Positions 1 through 9,666 of a stretch of 18,618 bases of DNA are shown here, piece by piece. The number at the start of each line of letters is the position of its first letter. Position 1 is the first letter of the stretch. The notes below the pieces were generated by a model. The model ran no database searches. It saw only the letters and a program-made list of their open reading frames with translations, and was not told where the DNA came from. Made by a program: the position numbers and the translations under genes. This DNA is from Ophioceras dolichostomum (lineage: Eukaryota; Ascomycota; Sordariomycetes; Magnaporthales; Ophioceraceae), in NCBI GenBank assembly GCA_003049485.1, contig PYST01000530.1, positions 1-18,618 of the forward strand, given 5' to 3'.

Positions 1-200
1 CAGATACCGAGACACCTTGTACAAATGTCCCTCTCATTAGTGTGTACGCAGGCAGACTCGTAGGGACATACACAGGTAAGTGCGGTAGTGCCTATTGTGT
101 AGTTGCGTGAGTGGAATGGTAGGAAGTCAGACGAGAAACAGAGTTGAAAGAAAAATTGATGATGACTGCGTGTGCATATCACCTACAACATGCAATGTGG

Positions 201-225
201 GTAGGTAGGTATGTAAGGTACCTAG
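201..225. repeat. GGTACC-type dispersed repeat
   Basis: A run of GTAGGTAGGT is followed closely by GGTACCTAG. It belongs to the same short motif family seen at 2286, 5375, 17323 and 17619. Confidence 0.6.
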
Positions 226-543
226 AGGCAGGTAAGATGGTTGGGAGAGAGGTTAATCTCGGCTGGCTGGCTGGCCAGCTAGCTATTAGCGGCCGCGCAC
301 GCCTAGGCATGCATGCAAGCCAGCCCGCCCGCCCGCATTTGACCGGACAGCTTTGAGGACGCAACGCATCAGCGCGCCTCCAAACCGGCACTAGTGCCGC
401 TTTTAGGTCGCGCGCAGAGCCGCATGGCCTTGAGTTTTGGGGGAGGTTCGTCCTCGCCCACCACTTTTTTTTTTTCACCAGTGCTTTGTTTGCCAAGGTA
501 TGTATGTCCCTCCAACCTCGATGATGAGTGACTTTGCACTAGC

Positions 544-583
544 TTCTTTTTTTCTTCTCTTTCTCTCTCTCTTTCTCCCTCTC
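544..583 (+). repeat. CT-rich homopyrimidine tract
   Basis: About 40 nt of almost pure C and T, including a (CT) dinucleotide run. Such tracts are common just upstream of transcription starts in filamentous fungi and can also form triplex DNA. No gene can be attached to this one with confidence. Confidence 0.7.
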
Positions 584-770
584 GAACCAGTAAGTTTGTT
601 AGTTCGCCCTGTGCATGGTTGGTGCACCTTTTTTTTCGTCAGGTCGTGTCGCCTGCTCGTTAGCATGTTTGCCTTCCTTCCTTGCCTTGTTTGAGTGTGT
701 GGAGTGCCTGCCTCCTCAGTTGACCTTGTGCTTCCGCGTTCGCTCTACTGACGTCGCACCTATTCGCAGT

Positions 771-826
771 CAGGCAAGCAAGCCAGCCAGCCAACCAGCC
801 AGTCAGTCAGTCAGTCAGTCAGTCAG
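771..826 (+). repeat. Tetranucleotide repeats (AGCC)n then (AGTC)6
   Basis: CAAG/CCAG-type units at 774-800 pass directly into six perfect AGTC units at 801-824. This is a compound microsatellite in which the second base pair of the unit has drifted, a pattern expected from replication slippage. Confidence 0.9.
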
Positions 827-1276
827 CAGACCGATTCGTTAGTGCAGGTAATGGGGGCTGTGCTATGCTCCTCTGCTACGTCTAAGTTCTGTCTAGACGT
901 AGGTGTTCTCAAGGCAGGGAGGGCTTTTGTCTTCCGTCCTTCGTGCTTTCGTGTGTGTTCCCCCCCTCCTGCCTCATTTTAGTCCGCGTTTTCCTGGAGA
1001 CTTCCCCAAGTATCTGTTCCCCTCCGCGATACCTGGTACTCCTCCTAGTTAGCAGCTATTTGCCGATCAACGTCTTTCGTGTCTGCAGCTCTATCTGCGT
1101 CTCTCCCTGCAAGTTCCGTGTCCTTTTCGCATCTCTCTCTCTTAGCCCCACCGATAAATGCCCAAGGTGTCCGGGTATCGGTTGGGAGCGGTCGTCACTT
1201 GCAGCATGGCCTCTGCACGCTGTCGTACCTCCTCTTTTCTTTTCTGTCCTCCAGTCACTCACTCCCGGTTTTCGGC

Positions 1277-1337
1277 ATGAAAAGTGCACTTTTTTCTTTT
1301 TTCTTCCTTTCCTCACACATCATTGCCCTTCTGATAG
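1277..1337 (+). other. Possible signal-peptide exon (weak)
   Basis: An ATG at 1277 opens 20 codons reading MKSALFSFFFLSSHIIALLI. This resembles a secretory signal peptide and is followed at 1338 by GTATGA, a good fungal 5' splice site. It lies at the 3' end of the long pyrimidine-rich tract, where a leader would be expected. Against it, the phenylalanines come from T-runs, upstream ATGs exist (1156, 1206), and no downstream exon of clear coding character was found. One phase-compatible acceptor after CTGTAG near 1490 gives only a short 25-residue continuation. This is a hypothesis, not a gene call. Confidence 0.15.
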
Positions 1338-2285
1338 GTATGATGGGCATCCTCCATTGCCCATGTGATCACTAGTGGTCTGAGCCCAAGCCCCTCCCTT
1401 TCATCTCTCCGGAGGAGTCCCTCTCGCCCGGTCTGCCACCCCCTTTGAGCACCAGGGTTTTCCGAGTTCGGAATAGAGGCACTGTAGCTATGTCTGCGGG
1501 CGAGATCAGGCAGACTTTTCCATCTTCATATTGGAGTACCCAGGGCTGTGCTCCTCTGTTTCTGTAACCCACCGCGCTAGAAAAGTTCAAGAAAGGGTAT
1601 CGTGGTGAAATGAATGGTTGGCGGAGGCTTCCATCTGCGTTTGGGCATTGTCATCACCGCCGTCATCATCACCATCGTCAGCGTGCGTCTGCTTCTGCAT
1701 TGTGGACAACGACACCCAACAGCCCACCAAGCAAGATTCGGAATACATACCAAGGCGCCTGCCAACTCCAGTGCCGCCTCCTTTGCGCATCTTCACTCAA
1801 TACCGCTTCGGGCCCGGTGAACACGTCTGAGAGGCTCAGATCATGAGAGATCAGACTTGTCCCGTCACCGCCACGCCTATATGCATCCTGCTTCTGCTGT
1901 TGTTCTGCAAGAATGGAAGTCGGGACGGGGCGATCCGCAGCAGCGGACAGACAGACACTCTCGTTTTTGCGCCTCCCTCGCCTCGCCTCTCTCGTGCTTT
2001 GATCCCCCAGATTTGTGTCTACTTTTTTCGGTGCGGCTTTGCTCCCTCGCGCCTCATGAGATCCTGCACTGCATGGCTTTGTTAGATAGGCGCCTCGGGC
2101 AGGGAGGAGCCGAAGGCGTGGAAGAACGGGGAGATGAGATACGGCGAGGAGGAAGTGGGGGGAGGAGGCATGAGGCGCTTTGTCGAGTTTGGAATAGTCC
2201 ATCTCGAGGCGCGATGGTGGTGGTGAGGGCGTGCGCATGAGTGTAGAGGTGGGTGTGCGCGGGCGTGTGCGTCGGTGCAAGTTAA

Positions 2286-2302
2286 GTAGGTAGGTACCTA
2301 CT
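2286..2302. repeat. GGTACC palindromic repeat
   Basis: TAGGTACCTA at 2291-2300 is a perfect 10-bp palindrome, preceded by a further AGGT unit. It is a member of the dispersed motif family of this window. Confidence 0.7.
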
Positions 2303-4440
2303 CTTAGTGCCTGGGCTTGCGTCAGATGCAGAGTTCGTGGGGCTAGGCTGGCGAGGCTGCGTTACGTTGCGTCCCTAGGAAAAGAAAAAAAAACAGAAAA
2401 GAAGGCGACACGAAGGATGATGGTACCTAGTAAGCGTATGACTGGCGGCTGAAGGGTTGGCTGCATGTCTCTGATGCTCTGCAACCAGCCGTCGCAAGCC
2501 GATGACACCTCCCCCTAGCACTTTTTGTCCTGGGGAGTGCTTGAAGAGACTGGTAAATCCCTAACCCATATACCGATCTGACCTAGTGAGCAAAACCTGC
2601 AGGATGTAAGGAGAGGAGGTAGATTTCAGCCAGCCACTCGCTTACCGCCTCAGGAGCGACGTTCGGAGCCGCCCTTTTTTGGCCTTGGCCAAGTCTGCTT
2701 TTTCCTTCCCTGTTTTGTCCCGCAGTACCCCCAATATCCTAGGCCCTAGGTATTAGAGATCCGTCTCCTGCCCCCGTGTTTGGCTTCGAAACAAAAAAAC
2801 AATCGCCAGGGGCTAAGCATGTGATGCACTTCGAACGATGCTCTTGGGCGACTTGAGCCGTGACTTCTTTCGCCGAGGCGGAGGGCTCCGAAGGGTGCAC
2901 GTGCGGGCTCATCACGGGGCAGTCCCGTTGCCAAGGGTCGCTCCCAGTACCCTCCTCTCAGAGGACGAATCCTTTTCAGTCCACCAGTACGACTCATACC
3001 TGCCTCTGCCTGTCTCCCTCCTTCACCGCCTTCTGTATACCCGGTTTCTATTGTGGTCTCTCGCAGAACTGGAGCGTTTCCGCCCGGTATGCGAGCCGCT
3101 CCCGGGCTGTGTGTTAAAAAAAGTGTTAGCTTTGTGGAACACCCGTTTGTTGCATCGCCACGGGAGGAGATTTGAGGACAACCGGAAACGTCCCTTTTCC
3201 GCCTTGTTCGCCAGAAATTGTGTAGAGTTCGCGTGGGAGAGAGAGCTCGATGATTTCGCGATGGTTTGTCTGCCTCGGTCAGACGTGGCAGAGGGAGGGC
3301 AGACAGGACAGGTAGCAGAGCGTTAAAGCAAACAGAGGGGGGGAGGTAGAAAAGAAACGGAACAGAGGTGCCCTCCTTTCCTGCCTTGCCTCCACACACA
3401 ACTCTTCTGCCGTTTTCCTCCAGTCGGTGTCTGCCTGCACCCACGACCCCACGCTTTCCTGCTCTCGTGGCAGCTCCAGTGACTCTTGTGGGTCGATGAA
3501 GCTTTCCGGTTTGTCTTGCCGCCCATCTGATCGGGATGACAGTTATTGCTGTCTCCTCTTTATTCCGTGAGTTGATCCATAGAGGACACTTTCCGGCCCT
3601 TCATCCCTTCATCAGCCCTAGTGGGCTGCTTCATGACATCCAGAAGTCTCATGGCTTGCCCTTCCACTTGATGGTCGCACCAGTGGAATGCCATCCCAGT
3701 GAAAGGCTAAATGTTAAAATAAACACTGGCTCCTGGACAAGGGCGTTTGTCCGAGACAGAGCCCCTCAACGTGTCGCCGATGGAGCGCGGGGGACGCCTG
3801 GTTGGTTGGCGGGCTGTCCATTCCCCCGAAGACTCAGAGTGGAGGGGTGTGATGGGTGTGATGGTGTCTGAGTTTTGTGCCCTTTCGTGGCAAACTGGCC
3901 CGACGGTTGGGTCAGGGGGTGGCAGGCCTGTGATCGTGTCGTATCCAGTCATTTGGGATTCTGCCCAGTGGCCGTCGGCCTTCCGTGGAGCTTCTGGATA
4001 ACGGTCCATGTCTTGCAGCCGTTGAAGGGCTTCCCGGCTTCCCACCAAGCGTGTCCCACCATCCTATTCGGTCGTCATTTCTCTCTCAGACATGGGGTAC
4101 TGCCACACCGCACCGTTGAAGCTTGGATCCCCTGGGAGCGTGGCCCTCTTTCATCCCGTTCTTGCTATCCCCTCTATCCTGGGCGATGGGCGCGGGAGCA
4201 GAACATCGCCCTTTAACTTGCTTGCAACGGTATTTTCGTCACCGCCGTTTCGGGGCTTGGCTTGCTCGACTGTGGGAAATTAGCCCGTTTACCAGAAGAT
4301 GAATACTGCCCTCCGACACGGGCAAGAGGTGTCACTTCCAACTTAAAGTGCCTAGGGGGTCCATGTGCATTCTCTCTCTCCTCTGTCCCGCGGTGAGGCG
4401 GCTCTTGGGCACTGAGACGCGCCCGTCCACCGTTCCCTGG
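2303..4440. other. No supported gene
   Basis: Open frames overlap on both strands: 162 codons on the plus strand at 2838-3326 and a larger minus frame at 2746-3444. Neither has a recognisable domain, a distinctive start context or clear splice sites. Their mutual overlap and balanced composition suggest chance openness in moderately GC-rich DNA. No repeat larger than a short tandem (GGGTGTGAT twice near 3845) was seen. Confidence 0.5.
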
Positions 4441-4445
4441 AAAAG

Positions 4446-4655
4446 TATAAGACCGAACGGGCTCTCCAAAGACAGATGCATCTCGGGTCCAGCTTACCAT
4501 CGCCATCACCACTGACTCACTCGATCGGCTGCCCTCCTCTTCTTCCTCTTGGTCATCAGACTGCCACAGCTGCTTTGAGCTCGTCTGTCTCATCAGCCCT
4601 CTAAGAACAAACACCAGTAAAGCGGCCGAGCTTCGCGGCGAATTTGCGGCCCACC
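4446..4655 (+). promoter_or_regulatory. Putative core promoter and leader of gene 1
   Basis: A TATA-like element (TATAAG, 4446-4451) lies about 205 nt before the start codon. The sequence after it turns pyrimidine-rich (CCCTCCTCTTCTTCC around 4532-4546), as is usual near fungal transcription starts. From 4479 to the gene start at 4656 the plus strand has no ATG, as expected for a leader scanned by ribosomes. The exact transcription start cannot be set from sequence. Confidence 0.45.
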
Positions 4656-4903
4656 ATGTGAGTGTTAGCCTCGATCTACATCTCCATCTCCGAAAGGCTG
4701 ATGAGTGGAGCACTGGACTCACATGTCCTATTCTCATTCACTCTGCCAGGAATGCCGATCGCCAAGCGCCCCGGGAGGGCTCCTGGCACTGTTGTCAGTG
4801 TGACCCCGACAAGAAGGAGAACTTGATCAACAACCCCGACATCAAAACGTGCCCGACCTGCAACACACATGATCGATGCTCCAAGTGCAAGGCGGCTGCT
4901 TAA
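4656..4903 (+). CDS. Small Cys-rich zinc-ribbon-like protein, spliced
   Basis: The CDS is join(4656..4657, 4750..4903), giving 51 residues. The start is in CCACC-ATG context, but the ATG is split: AT lies in exon 1 and G opens exon 2 after a 92-nt intron. Without splicing the ATG is followed at once by TGA. Exon 2 reads MNADRQAPREGSWHCCQC at its beginning, then C35-P-T-C38-N-T-H41-D-R-C44-S-K-C47. The tryptophan, cysteines C15/C16/C18, the C-x2-C pair, H41 and the final C-x2-C resemble a zinc-ribbon or other small metal-binding fold. Zinc binding is inferred, and no enzyme residues are visible. There is no signal peptide or membrane segment, so a cytosolic or nuclear site is likely. It shares its layout with the 55-residue gene at 10458-10625. 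The +1 frame downstream stays coding-like to 5048, so the true protein may be longer. Function is unknown. Confidence 0.72.
4658..4749 (+). other. Intron splitting the start codon of gene 1
   Basis: The 5' site is GTGAGT (4658-4663) and the 3' site is CTCTGCCAG (4741-4749). At 92 nt the length is ordinary for filamentous ascomycetes. A CTGAT at 4698-4702 matches the loose branch-point pattern CTRAY, but it lies 47 nt from the acceptor, which is far. Splicing after AT creates the ATG that opens the cysteine-rich frame. The intron has no other function visible in sequence. Confidence 0.7.
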
Positions 4904-5048
4904 GCCCCCATGCAGCAAGACAGCCCCCGACGCCAATCAAGAAGCCGTCAAGGCGAGTGGGACGAAAGACGACACAGGGGCGATGGCCGACTCGGATGGC
5001 TCCGACGCATTGTGGAATGAGATGGCGTGGACTTATGAGCGAAGTTGA
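4902..5048 (+). other. Coding-like +1-frame tail after gene 1 stop
   Basis: Starting at AAG 4902, one nucleotide out of frame with gene 1, 48 sense codons run to TGA at 5046-5048. The last residues read ADSDGSDALWNEMAWTYERS. From 4917 onward about half of the codons start with G and most end in G or C, a pattern typical of real coding sequence. The frame is also open upstream from an ATG at 4869 (59 residues), but those upstream codons overlap the zinc-motif frame and look unnatural. No intron of workable size joins the two frames while keeping the cysteine motif. Explanations are +1 frameshifting at GCT-TAA, an indel that broke an older longer gene, or an assembly error. If joined, the product would be 99 residues. 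Confidence 0.4.
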
Positions 5049-5374
5049 TATGCTAAGGTTAGATATCTCTTGGTTGGTTGGTTTGGAGGCCCACGATGGA
5101 TTTCTTTGTATTTCTCCCTCCCCTGAAGTTCCCTGTCTGTTCTCTTGGTGTCCCTCATCGGTGGTTTGACCTGCGATCGCCGCCATAACCAGGATGGCTA
5201 GGGTGATCTAGGGCTCGACTGAATCTCTCTTGCCAGCACCAGCCCGGCAAGGGCAGATCACCACACCAGTCTTTTGTTTCTTTTATTTCTCCCTCTTTTG
5301 CCTCCCCTTCTTGAGAAATGCAGCCTGCGTCCGTGCTTCCACGACTGGCCGTTTCTCCGATCGCAATCCGCCTC

Positions 5375-5412
5375 GGTACCTAGGTAGGTACTTAGGTACG
5401 GTAGCTAGCTAG
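5375..5412. repeat. GGTACC / TACCTAGGTA repeat cluster
   Basis: TACCTAGGTA at 5377-5386 is a perfect palindrome. It is followed by further AGGTAC units and then by TAGCTAGCTAG. It is one of the two densest members of the dispersed motif family here; the other is at 17323-17363. Confidence 0.8.
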
Positions 5413-5996
5413 ATTTACGGTCGCTTTTTAGAATAGATCTGCCGCAAGGCAAAGAGCTTTGGTCACAAAGACCCTACCCGACATTCGATGTGCGCCTAGA
5501 GGCTCGATCATAGCATCAAGAGTGAAGAATTGCCCGTAATTGCGATAGGCCTTTTCTAGAAGCCGACCTGAAAAATGATGGTGAGACGTCAATATGCCGC
5601 ACTCAATGTCTCTCGTCTGCCACGTGTTTGACAGGATGGATGGTTGCCATGCACGTGGGATGTAGGGGCTGTGCTCCTCAGGAACCTTAGAGGGAGGTTA
5701 CCTTCAATTTGGTGCTTGCCGACCTGCATTACAGGTACATTAGGAGTAGGGATAAGACGGCGTGAAGTGACGTGCAACCAGGGCCGGAATATCGGGAGGT
5801 GACTGCTGCTACTTCTGGAGGGTGTTTCAACACGCGACATGGCAGGCGAGCCATTTTTGTTGGTCTCAATTGCTTGATCAATTCCGCTGGGTGGACCCCC
5901 ACAATCATCCCACGTCAGTTATCAATTGCACGCATGCATGCATATGACACGGCTCTGCTTCGTTTGGCTCTTGATATTGACCGATATTTGATCATT

Positions 5997-6020
5997 GATA
6001 GGTACCTTTAGGTAACTATC
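5997..6020. repeat. Imperfect inverted repeat (10-bp arms, TTTA loop)
   Basis: GATAGGTACC and GGTAACTATC are complementary at nine of ten positions around a four-base loop. The arms contain the GGTACC core of the dispersed family, so this may be a hairpin-forming member of it. Confidence 0.6.
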
Positions 6021-6642
6021 AGGTTTGCTATGGTCCATTCACTTCGATCAACGGCACGTTGTGGTCAAGCTTTCGACCAGTTTTCAGCCTCCGCTGACGA
6101 TCAATGTCCACGAAAACCAGCAAACATGACCCTGCAAAAAAAAAACAAGCACGGTCGTTAGTGGAGCGCTCCAGCGCCCCGTCACCCCTGAAGCAGAGCC
6201 TAGGCTACCCCAGACCCAGCCAGATCCAGGCGCTTGGATCCAGAGACTCGGGTCGATGATAACCTTGATCTTTTAACCGAACTGCCCCATGCTAGTCATG
6301 ATGCTGGTCAGGGCCTCCAGTTCTGGGGCGTTGGTTTGGAATAATCGGAGGCCGAAAAGGAACATGGGGCAGAGGGCCCGACTGGCCGGACCGACATGCA
6401 ATAACACCATCGCCTCCCAACCAATGGATCGGACAAGTACCTAGACCCAGTGGAAGGAGCAGGGGACAGCGAGGGGCACCTGGCTTATGCGAGATAAATA
6501 AGAGCATGTGACAGTCTTAGTCTAGCAGACACGGCAGTTGTTGCTCCTCGTCTCGGGTTTCCAGAAGCCAGGCGGCAATATGCAGAGAACAGTCGGCAGT
6601 CTGGGGGAAGGGGGGGAAGAAGGGAGCATTGGGGGGCGCGTG

Positions 6643-6649
6643 TATAAAG
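6643..6649 (+). promoter_or_regulatory. Orphan TATA box
   Basis: TATAAAG follows a G-rich stretch (6603-6640). It could serve the weak open frame at 6959-7306, but the gap of more than 300 nt contains several ATGs, so the link is uncertain. Confidence 0.25.
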
Positions 6650-6958
6650 GCGGTGGAAGAAGCCCGAGTTCGTGAATTCGCCAATCATATCCACGATCTT
6701 GAATAGACGGTGGGAATGCTCATTATCATCATCACCATCATCATCTTGCCTAGACCCTCAGGCCCTCAAAAAGGGGATTGAAAAGGCTTCGCGACATGTG
6801 ATGATGATTCGAGCCTGTGATTGTGGTCGGTTACCGTGCCTGATAGTTCCCGGCTGGCACCTGGGGTTTCAAATCTTACCTCAGCACAACCATACCATAT
6901 CGACCTTCTAGAAACGAACACCCGGTCCGTGGACTGGGGAGAGCCACGCACGCCAAGC

Positions 6959-7306
6959 ATGAATTCAACCACGGGAAGAATCGAATGTAATACATCAGAT
7001 TTGCGATGGGTCCGAAAATCTAAACGAATAGGTGTGAAAAAAAGTCCAGCAGCCGTCAGACGCCATGACCAGCAGGTGGAGCGCCGGGAGGGGCTTCCAG
7101 ACGCGGGTGCTCGGTCGAGGCAGAACGGACGACCGGTGAGTGGATCCGAGCTCCGGCACAACGTCCGACATGACCCCAGCCGCCTTTTAGCCAGAGCGCC
7201 ACTCCCGTTGGTATCGCCGAGATATGTCGGCCATTGGCCTCATTTGGAAAACGAGATACCTTACATACTGCAGGTAGATAGGCTCGATGTATGCACCCGC
7301 TCTTAG
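6959..7306 (+). CDS. Candidate hypothetical protein, 115 aa (weak)
   Basis: An ATG at 6959 (context AAGC-ATG) opens 115 codons to TAG at 7304-7306. The product is basic and hydrophilic in its first two thirds (many R, Q and E) and ends with a more varied stretch including YVGHWPHLENEIPYILQ. No domain, signal peptide or membrane segment is recognised. A second model starts at an internal ATG near 7064 in another frame. It uses a GTGAGT donor at 7136-7141 and a TTTTAG acceptor to rejoin the same terminal frame. An antisense frame is open over much of the same span, which weakens the case. A TATA box lies upstream at 6643. Chance openness is the main alternative. Confidence 0.2.
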   Translation: MNSTTGRIECNTSDLRWVRKSKRIGVKKSPAAVRRHDQQVERREGLPDAGARSRQNGRPVSGSELRHNVRHDPSRLLARAPLPLVSPRYVGHWPHLENEIPYILQVDRLDVCTRS

Positions 7307-7372
7307 ACCGGTTACAAAATAAGGCCAACATTCCATAATAGGCAGGTGAGCCGTGACGCAGAAGGCAAGCCC

Positions 7373-7395
7373 GCCAGCCAGCCAGCCAGCCAGCC
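7373..7395 (+). repeat. (GCCA)n tetranucleotide repeat
   Basis: Five GCCA units plus GCC. It is the same unit type as the AGCC repeat near 782-800, but too short to indicate a shared origin. Confidence 0.85.
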
Positions 7396-8629
7396 GGCAG
7401 ATAGTGGAACCACGGAAGGCAGAGCTGAACACAATTGAGAACCAAACACCCCCAAACACACAAGCTGCACGCTAGCAAACAGGATGAGTCGTGCCGCCGG
7501 AGAAAAACACCGAGACCAGGCGGAGTGAGCGAAGCAATATGGGATCTGAGTGGAGTGGAGCTCCGAAGATGATGAGGCATTTCCCAAACTTCTCCCAAAC
7601 CTGTTTGTGTTGTTGGTGTGCATGCAGCCTTGTCCCGGAGACCTCAATCCATCCGGAGAGTTAGGCAATCGGGAAGGCATCAGCACAATCATCAATTGTT
7701 TTGGGGCCTCCTCGGGTTTGCTCTCCTCCTGCCCAATTAAAAAAGGTGAAAAGCCTGAGCTGTGCTGTTGCCGAGAGCTTTATTGAGAGCTGCGTTGAGA
7801 GCTGAAATGATTGAGGAAAAAAAAAACGCCACCTGCGACAGCCTCGGCACGCTTCGGGTGCCGCGCTCGGGAGCGTCTGTGTCCCCGTCGTCAAATCCCC
7901 TCGCTTCATGCACAGAAGTTCCGACCGAACGGCCCTGAGCCTGACCCTGACCAAGGGGCGCCACCGTTCTAGAAAATCGAAGAGATATGGATAAAAATCC
8001 GCCGAAAAGTGTGTGGCAAATTCCCCTTTCGCTGGCCCAAATCCCTGCCAGTTTCTGTGCCACCTGAGCCAGACCGTTCAAATCTCAACGGGGCGGGCGA
8101 TAAAGAGGGTTAGCGGGCGCTTCCTTCATCCTATCGACAACACTCCTCGCAGCCCAACAAGGCGCATGTGTGTTGACTAGCACGGGTCTGGTATGGGCCG
8201 AAATGGATTGATGAGGCGCGCAGCGAAACTAGTGGATCATGGAATGAGAAGAGAAGAACAAAGGAGAAAAAAACCCACGAAAGCAGGTGGCCAACAAACA
8301 AAACTGACTGACTGACACCAAAGTGGAAAAAAGACCGATCGCCTGGACGGAGGGAAAGGCAAATGTGAGATCACAATCATGGAAAATCTCAGGAGGCGAG
8401 TCAGCTCTGAATGAAGAAAATCAAGGAAGGGAGCGAGCGAGAAGGAAACATTGAAGGAAACAAACATGATGCCCGCCAGCCAATCTATCTCCCTGACCCT
8501 TTTCAGCCCAGGAGGGCGGCTGGCCTCATTGCACGCCTCACGCCTCAGGCAGGCGAACCACACCAACCCACTCACACTACCACTCAACGGGGACCCGAAC
8601 GACTGGGAAACCTCCTCCCACTCCGCTGC

Positions 8630-8655
8630 CACTCACACTCACACTCGCACTCCCT
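8630..8655 (+). repeat. CACACT-type microsatellite
   Basis: Imperfect repeats of CACTCA/CACACT units, which produce the alternating HS residues in the overlying open frame. Confidence 0.7.
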
Positions 8656-8874
8656 GACACTCCCCCTCCCACCTGCCAATCTGCCCATCACGGCCCTATG
8701 TACGAATTACTTGCGGCGATCAAATGAGACGGGAAGGGAAAAAAGAAAATCAATATTGTCTCTCTCACGAGTGAAATCACCAATGCTTGCATGCAGCAAG
8801 CACCGTTGCATTCTTGCGCAAGCCCATCACAGCAAATCAGGACCCCCCGCTTCACATCTTCCTGCAGCAAGCTG

Positions 8875-8899
8875 TCACACACACAACACACAACACAGA
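8875..8899 (+). repeat. CA/CAA-rich microsatellite
   Basis: An imperfect run of CACACAACACACAACACA. Low complexity; no function is indicated. Confidence 0.7.
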
Positions 8900-9015
8900 C
8901 TGATTCCACTCACACTACGAGTTTATCTCCACCCATATCAGGGGGGGAACGCCGAGCTAGCATTTTCAATTGTGCACTTTTGCGCAGGCTCGCACGATAG
9001 AGATGGCGGGGGAAG

Positions 9016-9062
9016 AAAAAAAAAAGGAGGTCCATACGGAAAAAAAAAAAAGAAAAAAAAAA
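9016..9062 (+). repeat. Cluster of three A-tracts
   Basis: Homopolymer A runs at about 9016-9025, 9040-9051 and 9053-9062. They make the plus-strand frame poly-lysine and the minus-strand frame poly-phenylalanine, so neither translation should be trusted here. Homopolymer length is also prone to sequencing error. Confidence 0.85.
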
Positions 9063-9276
9063 GGCGCTCCTTCAGCTGTCTGCCGTCAGGGGGTGGAACA
9101 TTAGGCACGGAGAAGAGCCAGATCCCACTACACGTTACCTCACTCAGTACGTAGAGGGTGGCTGGCCACGCAACTCCCATCAGCCTGATGAGAATGTCCT
9201 CCCTGATAGGAAACCGCCTCGTAGTAGGACCAGTCACAAGTCACAGACCGAAGATGAAGGGACTCGGAAACATGGC

Positions 9277-9335
9277 GTGTTTGTATGTTTGCACGTTTAT
9301 TTGTATGTTTGCTTGCTCGTTTGCTCGCTCGTTTG
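9277..9335 (+). repeat. Degenerate tetranucleotide tract (TTTG/CTCG)
   Basis: Repeats of GTTTGTAT, GCTTGCTC and GTTTGCTC follow one another with a four-base period. It looks like an old microsatellite with substitutions. Confidence 0.65.
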
Positions 9336-9630
9336 TGTTCCCGCGAGGGAAAGATATTCTTTTTTTTTCTTTTTGTGTCATAGCTGGTACCTCTCAAAAA
9401 AACCGAAAACCGTACAGTAGAATAGCAAGTAGATAAAACGAAACGAAAGTGACTAAACAAAAAACAAGATGAAGCCTGCCGGCTCGTGTATCCGTTGCCT
9501 GCTTCAACCAGGTACTACCCATCAGAAGTCCTCCAAGTAGATGACCTAGATTTTTCACGAGATTTGATGATAGGCAGGTACCCAGCCTGCAATTGATGCC
9601 AGTAAACCTCCCCTCCCCGCCTCAACCACC

Positions 9631-9666
9631 TCCCTTCCCTTCCCTTCCCTTCCCTTCCCTTCCCTT
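9631..9666 (+). repeat. (TCCCT)7 pentanucleotide repeat
   Basis: Seven perfect TCCCT units plus one extra base. The complementary strand is (AGGGA)n, purine-only and able to form triplex or G-rich structures. It is not the fungal telomere unit TTAGGG. Confidence 0.95.

Larger units (their letters stand above)
1..2300. other. Gene-poor block with pyrimidine-rich tracts
   Basis: No gene is well supported here. The plus strand is strongly pyrimidine-rich from about 437 to 1330, as in promoters and leaders of filamentous fungi, but no convincing downstream plus-strand CDS follows. Overlapping open frames occur on both strands. The largest runs on the minus strand from an ATG at 2238 to a stop at 1678 (186 residues) and shows no recognisable domain. 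A short minus frame at 1372-1590 has mixed, protein-like composition but no supported start or splice partner. GGTACC palindromes sit near both ends. Confidence 0.55.
5049..6640. other. No supported gene
   Basis: No protein frame of convincing character was found on either strand. The block holds a cluster of GGTACC palindromes at 5375-5412 and an imperfect hairpin at 5997-6020. The first part, just after 5048, is presumably the 3' untranslated region of gene 1. No tRNA, 5S rRNA or transposon ends were recognised. Confidence 0.55.
7307..9600. other. No supported gene; simple-sequence rich
   Basis: The block holds a (GCCA) tetranucleotide array, CACACT and CA-type repeats, A-tracts and a degenerate TTTG/CTCG tetranucleotide stretch at 9277-9335. 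The longest plus-strand frame (8411-9154, about 247 codons) translates through these repeats, giving HSHSHS and poly-K segments. It is not accepted as a gene. No structural RNA was recognised. Confidence 0.55.

Noticed and set aside
1678..2280. Minus-strand frame of about 200 codons
   Set aside because: The first in-frame ATG is at 2238. The composition is P/R/S-rich without motif, several other frames are open in the same span, and no promoter or splice evidence was found.
2746..3444. 232-codon minus frame and 162-codon plus frame overlapping each other
   Set aside because: Opposite-strand frames open over the same DNA with no recognisable domain on either side point to chance.
4213..4737. 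174-codon minus-strand frame with an acidic run
   Set aside because: It is antisense to the promoter and leader of gene 1. The glutamate run is simply the complement of a CT-rich leader tract.
8070..8100. CCGTTCAAATCTCAACGG as a tRNA T arm
   Set aside because: The loop is eight bases and no anticodon or D arm could be placed upstream on either strand.
8411..9154. Longest plus-strand open frame, about 247 codons
   Set aside because: It runs through CACACT and CA repeats and three A-tracts, giving HSHSHS and poly-lysine. No domain is seen and an antisense frame is open over part of it.
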